Shown piece by piece: positions 1 through 8,300 of a stretch of 64,000 bases of DNA. The notes beneath the pieces are model-generated. The model was not told the DNA's origin. It worked only from the letters and a program-made list of their open reading frames with translations, and searched no databases. The number at the start of each line of letters is the position of its first letter. Positions within the stretch are counted from its first letter, which is position 1. A program made the translations under genes and the position numbers. The DNA comes from Lysobacteraceae bacterium (lineage in GTDB: Bacteria > Pseudomonadota > Gammaproteobacteria > Xanthomonadales > Xanthomonadaceae), in the NCBI GenBank assembly GCA_026005075.1, contig BPKJ01000002.1:124001-188000 (forward strand), given 5' to 3'.

Positions 1-1950
1 CTGGTCGCGGCAGCGGTGTACCCGCTGCTGGAGGACGGCGCGGAAGGCCCGGATGCGCTGCTGCAGGGCGAATCGGTGGCCCTGCTGCTCGAGGGGCAGC
101 GCGAGGCGGAGAAGGTCTGGTCGATCTGGGGCCACCGCCAGGCCAGCGGCGGCACCGAGGGGCTGCGGCGGCTGCTGCTGGCGATCATCCGCGACCTCAG
201 GGTGGTGCTGATCCTGCTCGCGCGCCAGCTGGTGCGGATGCGCCTGGCGGCGACGCTCCCGGAGCCGGAGCGCGAGGCGCTCGCCCGGCTGACCTTCGAC
301 ATCCATGCCCCGCTCGCCAACCGCCTCGGGATCTGGCAGGTCAAGTGGGAGCTCGAGGACCTCGCCTTCCGCTACCTGCAGCCGGACACCTACCGCCGGA
401 TCGCCCGCCTGCTCGACGAGCGCCGCGCCGACCGCGAGCGTTTCATCGAGGATTTCAAGCGTCGCCTGCATCAGGCGCTCAGGGAGACGGGCATCGAGGC
501 CGAGGTGGTGGGACGGCCCAAGCACATCTACAGCATCTGGAAGAAGATGCAGCGCAAGGGCGTGCCGTTCTCCGAGCTCTACGACATCCGCGCGGTGCGC
601 GTGCTGGTGGAGGACGTCGCCCAGTGCTACGCCGTGCTGGGCGTCGTGCACAGCCTGTGGACGCCGATCGCCAAGGAGTTCGACGACTACATCGCCAATC
701 CCAAGGGCAACCACTACCGCTCGCTGCACACGGCGGTGATCGGCGAGGAAGGCAAGACGGTCGAGGTGCAGATCCGCACCCGCGAGATGCATGCCCATGC
801 CGAACTCGGCGTCGCCGCGCACTGGCGCTACAAGGAGGGCGGCGGTGCCGATGCGGAGTTCGAACGCAAGATCGCGTGGATGCGGTCCCTGCTCGAGAAC
901 GTTCAGGGCGAGGAGGACGCCTCGCTGGCCGCGGGTCTGTCGACCGAACTGGTCGAGGACCGGGTCTACGTGCTCACGCCCAAGGGCCAGGTGGTGGATC
1001 TGCCACGCGGCAGCACGGTGCTGGATTTCGCCTACCACGTCCACACCGAGGTGGGGCATCGCTGCCGGGGCGCCAAGGTCAACGGCCGGATCGTGCCGCT
1101 GACCTGGCAGCCGCGCAGCGGCGACCGGGTCGAGATCCTGACCGGCAAGACCGCCGAGCCGCGCCGTGACTGGCTGCTTCCGCACAACGGCTACCTTGCC
1201 AGCGGGCGAGCCCGGGACAAGGTCAGGGCGTGGTTCCACAAGCTCGACCACGCGCGCAACGTGGCCGAGGGGCGCGAGGTGCTGGACCGCGAGCTCAAGC
1301 GGCTCGGTCTGCACCAGCAGGATCTTGCGCGGGTGCTGCCTCGCTTGCGGCTGCAGAAGCTGGACGACCTCTATGTCGCCGTGGCGCTGGGGGACATCGG
1401 CCCGACCCAGGTGGCGCGTGCCCTGCATGAGCCGCAGCCGTCCGAGAGCGAAGCCGTCACCGCGCGGCCCACCGCCGCGCACGCCCGGTCGCCGCGACCG
1501 CCGTCGGGCTTCACGGTCGAGGGCGTGGGCAACCTGCTCACCCAGATCGCGCGCTGCTGCCAGCCGGTGCCCGGGGATGCGATCGCCGGCTACCTCACCA
1601 AGGGCCGTGGGGTGAGCATCCATCGGCAGGGCTGTGCCGCCCTCGAGAGGCTGCTGGCCCGGCATCCCGAGCGCGTCCTGCCGGTCGAGTGGGGGCGTGC
1701 GGGTGGGCAGGGCTTCGCGGTCGACGTGCAGGTGCGGGCATGGGACCGCAAGTCGCTGCTCAAGGATCTCACCAACGTGATCGGAACCAGCAGCGTCCAC
1801 ATCCTCGCCCTCGACAGCCGCGTCGATGAAGCCTCCGGTTCCGCCGAGTTGCGGTTCACGCTGAAGGTGCAGGACTACGACCAGCTCGGCAGCCTGCTCG
1901 CGCGGCTAGCCGGTGTGGCTGGGGTCACCGAGGTGCGGCGGGCGGGCTGA
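1..1950 (+). CDS. relA: RelA, GTP pyrophosphokinase (5' end outside window)
   Basis: Makes (p)ppGpp from ATP and GTP/GDP on ribosomes carrying uncharged tRNA. The reading frame is open from base 1, so the start lies upstream; about 649 codons are present against about 744 residues in E. coli RelA. The visible part of the HD region is degenerate: where hydrolases have a D-R-L-H-N-type motif this protein reads LARQLVRM. The synthetase domain follows (about 505-840) with an EFDD motif at 676-687, the ExDD signature of the synthetase-only RelA rather than the RxKD of SpoT. A TGS domain (about 965-1145), a zinc-finger-like segment with ARCCQPVPGD (about 1550-1580) and a C-terminal ACT domain (about 1720-1945) complete the ribosome-binding half. 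All of this points to RelA rather than SpoT. Only the missing N-terminus limits the call. Confidence 0.95.
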   Translation: MVAAAVYPLLEDGAEGPDALLQGESVALLLEGQREAEKVWSIWGHRQASGGTEGLRRLLLAIIRDLRVVLILLARQLVRMRLAATLPEPEREALARLTFDIHAPLANRLGIWQVKWELEDLAFRYLQPDTYRRIARLLDERRADRERFIEDFKRRLHQALRETGIEAEVVGRPKHIYSIWKKMQRKGVPFSELYDIRAVRVLVEDVAQCYAVLGVVHSLWTPIAKEFDDYIANPKGNHYRSLHTAVIGEEGKTVEVQIRTREMHAHAELGVAAHWRYKEGGGADAEFERKIAWMRSLLENVQGEEDASLAAGLSTELVEDRVYVLTPKGQVVDLPRGSTVLDFAYHVHTEVGHRCRGAKVNGRIVPLTWQPRSGDRVEILTGKTAEPRRDWLLPHNGYLASGRARDKVRAWFHKLDHARNVAEGREVLDRELKRLGLHQQDLARVLPRLRLQKLDDLYVAVALGDIGPTQVARALHEPQPSESEAVTARPTAAHARSPRPPSGFTVEGVGNLLTQIARCCQPVPGDAIAGYLTKGRGVSIHRQGCAALERLLARHPERVLPVEWGRAGGQGFAVDVQVRAWDRKSLLKDLTNVIGTSSVHILALDSRVDEASGSAELRFTLKVQDYDQLGSLLARLAGVAGVTEVRRAG

Positions 1951-2052
1951 GGCGGTGGCGCGTCGGAGCCGGCACGCCTCATCCCGGGCACGAAGCACAC
2001 CGCGGCCTGCTCGCCTATCCTGATCCCACGGCAACCAAGAAGGGCGGCTAGC

Positions 2053-2163
2053 GTGAACAAGGATGCGGCGAACCCTCTCCCCCAGGACCGCCACGGCAGG
2101 ATCGGCGTCCACGGCGATGAAACGGCCCGTGGCACGCCGGGCATGGGGAAGCCGGGAGCGTGA
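2053..2163 (+). CDS. possible 36-residue small ORF
   Basis: A GTG-initiated frame of 37 codons with strongly GC-rich third positions like the surrounding genes. It ends at a TGA (2161-2163) and lies in the same frame as the repeat protein downstream, so it could be a genuine small gene, the lost N-terminus of that protein cut off by an in-frame stop, or chance. No domain, signal peptide or clear ribosome binding site is visible. Confidence 0.2.
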   Translation: MNKDAANPLPQDRHGRIGVHGDETARGTPGMGKPGA

Positions 2164-2247
2164 CGCGGCTTGCGGAAGGCCGTCGCGAGCCGGCACTCGG
2201 CCCGACCGTGCAAGACCTGCCCGCGGCGCGCGCACGAGCCTGCCGGC

Positions 2248-3768
2248 GTGCGCGCCGTGCGGCGCGGCCCGCGACGCCGGGTGGCCACGGTGCTGGCGCT
2301 TCTGGCCTTGATCCTGATCGCCCTGGGAATGGTCCGCTTTCGCGACCAGCTGGCGGCCTGGTGGCCGCAGGACCAGGTCAGTCGTCTGCTCGATGCGGCC
2401 GAGCGCGCGCTGGCCGAGGGGCGGCTGGCCGGCGACGGGCACAGCCGGGGGGCGGAGGCGTTGTTCCTTGCGGTGCAGGCGATCTCGCCGGACGACCTCC
2501 GCGCTCGCGATGGACTCCTCAGGGTGGGCGAAGCCTGGCTGGCGCGGGCGGATGCGGCGCTCGCCGCGGGGCAGCGCGAGCCGGCCCGCGCCGCGCTCGA
2601 GGCGGCACGGCGCCTTGGCGTCCCGGCGGCGCGGATCGATGCGCTCGAGGCGCGCCTGCGTGGCCTCGTGGACGGCGACGCGCAGCTTCAGGAATGGCTG
2701 GAGCGGGCTGGGCGGGCGGAGCAGGCGGGGCGGCTGGCCGATGGCGAGGACAGCGCGCTGGCGTGGTACCGCCGGGTGCTCGAGCAGGATCCGGGCAACG
2801 CCCTGGCCCGTGCGGGCATCGGTCAGGTGCTCGGGCGTCTTGCCGGGGAGGCGCGATCCCTGCTCGCCACCGGGCAGCTCGAGGCGGCCCGCGAGCGCAT
2901 CCGCCGCATCGCCGACGTCGAGCCCGCCCAGCCCGACCTCCCCGGCTTGCAGGCCGTGCTCGCGGAGGCGATGGCGGCACGGCGGGCCGAGCGCGAGCGC
3001 AAGCTCGCGCAGGCCGAGGTCTGGCTGGCCCAGGGGCGTCTGCTCGAGCCGGCGGGCGCGAATGCGCTGGAGCAGCTCCGGCAGGTGCTGGAGGAGGAGC
3101 CGGGCAACGCGCGCGCCCGGCAGGGCCTTGCGCGGCTGGCCGCGACGCTGCTCGCGCAGTTCGAGCGGGCGGCGGCCGACTTCGACATCGAGCACGCCGA
3201 GGCGCTGCTGGCGCGGCTGGAAGCCAACGGTCTGCTCGATCCGCAGGGACGGTCACGCGCCCGTGCGCGGTTGCAGCAGGCCGCCCGGAGGGCCGAGGCG
3301 TTTGCCCGGGTGGAGCAGGCCGGCGCCGATCCGGAGCGCGTGCGGCGGCTGCTGGATCAGGCCGCTCAGGCGCTGGCGAGGGGCGATCTCTGGGCCCCTC
3401 CCGGCCTCAGTGCCTGGGACACGTACCGCCAGGTTCAGCGGCTCGATCCGCACAACGCCGAGGCCGAGCGCGGGCTTGCCGCGCTGCCGGCGAGGGCGGT
3501 GCAGGGCTTCGAGGCCGCGCTGCGCGAGGGCCGGCTGGCCAGGGCGCGCGGCTACGTCGAGGGGCTGGAGGCCAGCGCGGTGCCGGTGCCGGAACTGCCG
3601 GCCATGAAGCGGCGGCTCAGCCAGGCCTACGCGGGCCACGCCGCCGAGCGCCTCGGCGCGGGCGAGAGGGCCGCCGCGCGCGCCGCCTTCGAGCACGCGC
3701 GCGAGCTCGACCCCGACAACCCGGACCTCGTTTCGCTGCAGGCACGGCTGGAAGCGGCCGGCGCCTAG
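2248..3768 (+). CDS. membrane-anchored helical-repeat (TPR-like) protein
   Basis: Function unknown. The chosen GTG start gives a basic N-terminus (RRGPRRR) and one transmembrane helix (about residues 12-30, rich in L, A, I), followed by about 470 residues of Ala/Leu/Arg/Glu-rich helix pairs. The repeats resemble degenerate tetratricopeptide units, each with a small-residue turn and phrases such as ALAEGRL, AEAWLAQGRLLEP and LDPDNPD. The topology predicts a cytoplasmic N-terminus with the repeats in the periplasm, suited to protein-protein contacts. The segment LWAPPGLSAWDTY in the middle looks like one I recall from xanthomonad TPR proteins. An upstream TTG at 2170 is an alternative start, but it would put 26 unconserved-looking residues before the anchor. 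The stop codon sits in a 20-bp palindrome shared with the converging glycosyltransferase gene. Confidence 0.7.
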   Translation: MRAVRRGPRRRVATVLALLALILIALGMVRFRDQLAAWWPQDQVSRLLDAAERALAEGRLAGDGHSRGAEALFLAVQAISPDDLRARDGLLRVGEAWLARADAALAAGQREPARAALEAARRLGVPAARIDALEARLRGLVDGDAQLQEWLERAGRAEQAGRLADGEDSALAWYRRVLEQDPGNALARAGIGQVLGRLAGEARSLLATGQLEAARERIRRIADVEPAQPDLPGLQAVLAEAMAARRAERERKLAQAEVWLAQGRLLEPAGANALEQLRQVLEEEPGNARARQGLARLAATLLAQFERAAADFDIEHAEALLARLEANGLLDPQGRSRARARLQQAARRAEAFARVEQAGADPERVRRLLDQAAQALARGDLWAPPGLSAWDTYRQVQRLDPHNAEAERGLAALPARAVQGFEAALREGRLARARGYVEGLEASAVPVPELPAMKRRLSQAYAGHAAERLGAGERAAARAAFEHARELDPDNPDLVSLQARLEAAGA

Positions 3769-3776
3769 GCGCCGGC
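3757..3776. terminator. 20-bp perfect palindrome at a convergent gene junction
   Basis: A perfect GC-rich 20-bp palindrome centred on the TAG stop (3766-3768) of the repeat protein and lying 11 bp from the end of the converging glycosyltransferase gene (3787). It has no unpaired loop and no T-tract on either side, so it is at best a weak bidirectional terminator or 3'-end stabilising hairpin. Confidence 0.4.
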
Positions 3777-3786
3777 GGCCTGCGGT

Positions 3787-6700
3787 TCAGCGCCGCGGAG
3801 CGTCCAGGATCTGCCGCACCGAGGTCCGTGCCGCCTCGAAGCTGAAGTGGCGGCGCACGTTGGCAAGGCCCGCCGCGGAGAGCTCTTGCCAGAGCTGCGG
3901 ATCGTGGTAGAGCCGCAGCACGGCCTCGGCGAAGGCTTCCGGCTCGTCGGCCACCAGCACGTCGCGCCCGGGCGCAAGATGCATGCCCTCGACCGCCATC
4001 GGCGTGGCGACCACCGGCTGCCCGTAGCTCATGCTCATGTTGACCTTGCCCTTGACCCCGGCGCCGTAGCGCAGCGGCGCGACGGCGATCCTGCAGCCAT
4101 CCATGAAGGGCTCGATCTCGGGCACGAAGCCATGGAAGACCACACCCTCGCGCCGGCCAAGCAAGGCGACCCGCTCCGGGGCCTTGCTGCCGACGATGTG
4201 GAAGCGGATCGAGGGATCGCGAGCGCGGATCCTGGGCAGCACCTCGTCGCAGAACCAGATCACGGCATCGACGTTCGGGGGGTGCTGGAAGCCGCCGACG
4301 AAGACCAGATCCGCACGCGCCGCGAAGGGCCTACGGCAACCGTGCACCTCGTGCACGTTGGAGAGGATGGCCACCCGGCTGCCCGGGGCCTCCCTTTCCA
4401 GCAGTTCCTTCTCGTAGGGGCTGACCACGAGGGTGAGGTCGGCCTGCCGTACGAGGGCCAGCTCGCGCTCGCGGGTGCGCGCCGCACAGCGGCGCAGCTC
4501 TTCGCTCCCGGCCAGCTCCGCCTCGCGCTGCTCGCGCAGGTAATGAAGGTCCACGGTATCGAACACGATGCGCGCCTGCGGGGCGTGTTGGCGCAGTGCA
4601 TCGAGGTAGCCGGAAAGCACGTAGTGGCGGCTCACGATGACGGTGTCAAAGCGCTGGCCGTGCTCGGCCAGCCAGTCGATGGGGTGCGCGATCCAGGGGT
4701 GCCACCAGACCTCGACCCCCTGCTGCTGCAACCGCGCGCTGTAACCGTCCACCCAGGCGCGGTTGTCGGCGAAGAAACTCACCTGACAGCCTTCCTCGCG
4801 CAGCAGCCGCAGGAGGTTGCAGAGCCGTAGCGAGCCCGAATCCTGGTCCGGCTGCGGCGTGGTCGCGTCGATCACCAGCACCTGCCGCGGCCGGCGGTGC
4901 TCGCGGGCCAGAAGGATGTCGGTGCCGGGCGGGGGATGCATGGCGAGGACCTCGCGCCAGCGGGCGAGGAACTTCGCCTGGTTGACGACCTGGTAGCGCT
5001 TGGTGCCGGAGGCGGTGTCGGTGCCCGAGGTCACGCCCTCGAAGTGCACCACCACTGCACGCGGCTGGTAGAGCACCCGGCGTCCCGCGGCGCGCACCCG
5101 CATCGCAAGGTCGGTGTCCTCGTAGTAGGCCGGGGCGTAGTGCGCATCGAAGCCACCCAGCGTCTCGAACAGTTCTCGCGGGATGGCGATCGCGGCGCCC
5201 GAGCAGTAATCGACCTCGCGCACGAAGTTGTAGCGCGGATCGGCGGGGTCGTCGAAGCGGCCGTAGTTCCAGCCCGATCCGTCGGAGAACACGATACCGC
5301 CGGCCTCCTGCAGGCGGCCATCGGGATAGACCAGCTTGGCCCCCACCAGGCCGGCATCGGGAACCTCGGCGAAGGTCGCGAGCAGGGCATCCAGCCAGCC
5401 GTCCTGAACCTCGGTGTCGTTATTGAGGAAGACCAGGTGGCGGCCGCGGGCCAGACGCGCCCCCTGGTTGCAGGCCCCGATGAAGCCGAGGTTCTCGGCG
5501 TTGCGGTGAAACACGAGGTTGGGGATGCGCGGCAGCAGCTCCGCGGTGGCGTCCTGCCCGCAGTCGTCCACCACGATGACCTCGAAGGGGGTCGTCTGCG
5601 GATGGGCGAGCAGCGAGCGCAGGCAGTGGAGGGTGTGGTCGAGGTGGTTGTAGGCCGGAATGATGATGCTGGCCAGCGGTTCTGCGCAGGCCGGGAAGGC
5701 GAGGTCGCCGAGCTCGTGGTTGCGCTCGGGTCGGGCGGCGCGCACCTGGATCGCGGGCTGGGGCGGTCTGCGGAACTCGCAGAGCAGCCGGGCCAGCGTC
5801 CCGCGCAGGCCACGGGTGTGCAGGCTGCGGCGGCCACGCGCGGCGAGCTGGCCGAGGCGGGCGAGCCGGAACCGCAACCGGGTGAGGGCACGCCCTGCGG
5901 CCCGCCGGGCGACGCGCAGCGGCGCGGTCAGCTTCCAGCTGGTGCTGGCGAGGATGGCATTGCGCTCGCGTTCGAAGGCATCGCGCTGGGCGCTCACGGC
6001 TTCGACCCAGCGGCGCAGCTCCGCGACAAGCGCCTCGGAGCGGGCGAGGCGCTCCCCAGCCTCGGCCAGGGCCTGCGCATGCTGCTGCTGCAGTGCCTCG
6101 TGCTGCCGTGCAAGCTGCGCAAACTGCGCGCGCTCGCGCCCGAGCAGGGCTTCGAGCTGGCGTGCCCAGTGCAGGCGCTCGGCGGCGGTGGCGGCTTCCT
6201 GCCGGGCCCAGGCCGCCCGCCGGTCCGCTTCCTCGAGCGTGGCGCGCAGCCGCTCGCGCAGCTTCCGGGCCTCGCCCTCGAGGCGGTCGAGGGCGACGGT
6301 CGCGGCATCGCGCTGCGCGGTCGCCCCGGCCGCGGCGGATAGTGCGAAGGGGCGCGGCGCCGTCGGCAGCAGGTCCTGGTAATCCGCCACCATCGCCGCG
6401 AGGTCGCGTTGGGGCGAAGGAGGCAGCGGCACCGGTGGGCTCTCCAGGAGGCCGTGGATCGCCTCCAGTACCGCCTCGGCACGGGCTTCGACCAGCCGGT
6501 GGCCCGGTCGATCGCGCAGGCGTTCGATGAAGGCGCCGCGCCGGGTCGCGATCACGGGCACGCCCAGCGCCAGCATTTCGCTGAGCGTGTAGCCGAAGGT
6601 CTCCGCCACGGTGGAGGGCAGCAGCGCCGCGTGCGGGCGGAGCCGGGTCAGCCAGGCGGGCAGATCCTCGCGGCGGTAGTCCAGCACCACGTGCACGTTG

Positions 6701-8161
6701 CGCCGTCCGAAAAAAACGCATGCCGGCCTGGCCGGCGCCGAGCAGGACCAGCTCGACCCCGGGCGGAAGCCGTGGCGCCAGCGCCTCCAGCAGGTGCTCG
6801 CCCTTGCCGCCGTGGATCCGGCCCGGGACCAGCAGCCGCAGGCGGTCGCTGGGTGGGGTCCAGCGCGGCGGCGCCGCGAGCGGCGCCATGCCGTGGGCGA
6901 TCTCGGCCCATGCCAGACCGGCGAGCGCGGGTTCGATCCGGCACAGGTTCTCGCGCACGCAGCGGCTGGGGGCCACCAATGTGGCGCGGGCCTGCTCGAG
7001 GGCGGCCAGCCAGTCCGCGCGCAGGGCGCGCCACCAGGCCGCATCGCGCTCGGCGAAATCGCCTTGCTGCGCGGCGTCGAGACCCCCGGGGCCAAAGTCA
7101 CGGCTCGGGTCGCCAAAGTCCTCGTGCAGGCGCGGCCAGGCCGGGAAATAGTCGTGACAGACCACGACCGTCGGCAGCCCGGTGCGCAGCCCGTCCAGCG
7201 CGTGGCCGATCAGCGAGGAGACGAGCAGGGCCGCCACGCCGAACTCGGTGATCACGGCGTCGAGGATCGCCTGGTACTCCTCGTGCCGGCTCAGGCAGCT
7301 GGCGATGGGCCGCTGCAGCGGCCATTGCCGCAGCGGCGGCTCGTCGAGGCGGGAATAGAGCTCGATGCAGGCCGCGGCGAGCCCGGCGGAGGGCTCGGCA
7401 CGAGCGCGGAGAATCAGGTGGGCGTGGGCGCGGTCGGCCTCGATGAGGTCGGACACGAAGCGCTCCGCGCCCCCGCCCCAGCCGTGCAGAAGGTGCAGCA
7501 CCACCGGCCTGCCATCGAGGCCCGGCCATTCGGGTCGGCGTGGCTGCGCCAGCCTGGGGCGCAGCGCAGCCGCGGCCAGCGTGGTTCCGGCATGCTCCCG
7601 CGCAGGCCCCGTGCGCAGCCAGGGCAGCAGCAGCAGGGGCTGGTCGGGCGCGGTTTCATCGTCGCTGCCGAGGCCGGCGATCGCCCTGCGCGGCCAGTAG
7701 GAGAGCGCGGGCGACCAGTGCGAGGCCGGAACCAGGGTGTGCTCGGCGCAGCGCCAGGCATTGGCGTCCACGGCTGCGGGCGCGAGGTCCGCCACCCCGG
7801 GGTCGAGGTCGGCCGGCTCTGCGGACAGCGGCGAGAGCACCGCGTCCGGTCGGGCGCGGATCGCGGCCTGCAGCCGGGGCCACCAGTGCGGCGGCAGGTC
7901 GGTGCCGGCGCGGAGCAGGACCCAGTCGCCATCGGGGTGCTTTGCGTGGGCCGCGCGCAGGGCCGCGGCCGGGCGCAGGCTGCCGACGGGATCCAGCCGC
8001 TCCCAAGCCTCGGGAAGCGGGTCGCCCGCCCCCACGACCAGCACGGGCAGTCCGCAAGGCAGCTGTTGGCGGAGGGCGGCGAGCTCCTCTCCGGTCGTCC
8101 CCTGCGCCAGAAGGCACAGGCGGAGCGGGGCCGGCGTGGCGGTCGGTTCGGTCGGGGGCAC
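3787..8161 (-). CDS. giant multidomain glycosyltransferase, frameshifted in a 7-T run
   Basis: Predicted to add several sugars to a cell-surface glycan in the cytoplasm. ATG at 8161. Restoring one frame gives about 1,457 residues: an N-terminal GT-A-like region (about 10-165, no clear catalytic motif); a first GT4 domain (about 218-590) with [10 protein letters not shown] and the E-x7-E motif ETFGYTLSE; a coiled coil (about 640-760) ending in SWKLTAPLR, a linker typical of such enzymes; a GT2 domain (about 825-1050) with [13 protein letters not shown] and YEDTDLAMR; and a second GT4 domain (about 1095-1457) with GGFQHPPN and YGAGVKGK. The upstream frame stays open from 8161 to beyond the run; the downstream frame (3787-7116) carries the rest. 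The switch falls at the T7 tract read on the minus strand (plus 6710-6716): six Ts would join ...GMRFF to GRRNVHV without a break. The gene stands alone, convergent with the repeat protein and divergent from mrcB. Confidence 0.85.
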
Positions 8162-8235
8162 GAAGCTTCCTTGGGGTTCGATACGGGGCAGCCGCTACGC
8201 GGAGGAGGGTTCTCCGGGCGGCCTGTTCGACCCGT

Positions 8236-8241
8236 TACACT
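8236..8241 (+). promoter_or_regulatory. candidate -10 element for mrcB
   Basis: TACACT in the 139-bp space between the divergent glycosyltransferase and mrcB genes, 59 nt before the GTG. No convincing -35 hexamer precedes it. It shares its form with -10-like sequences before several other genes in this window. Confidence 0.3.
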
Positions 8242-8300
8242 GGCGAATTATCGCCCGCAGCCGGCACCCCTCGCCAGTTGCGCCGTACGGACAGGACCTC

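Noticed and set aside
1951-2052. tRNA or small RNA after relA
   Set aside because: No cloverleaf or TTC-x-A-x-x-C type T-loop was found; the segment shows only GC-rich sequence.
1906-3195. Long minus-strand frame opposite relA and the repeat protein
   Set aside because: Shadow of the plus-strand gene; His/Arg/Pro-rich composition, no family features, and start in an unlikely place.
6710-6716. Programmed -1 ribosomal frameshift at the T7 run
   Set aside because: The switch needed is +1 (or loss of one T); a -1 slip on U UUU UUU would enter the wrong frame. RNA polymerase slippage or an error fits better.
7737-8300. N-terminal extension of PBP1b of 188 codons
   Set aside because: The frame is open only because it is antisense to a GC-rich gene; the cytoplasmic tail and membrane helix begin after GTG 8301.
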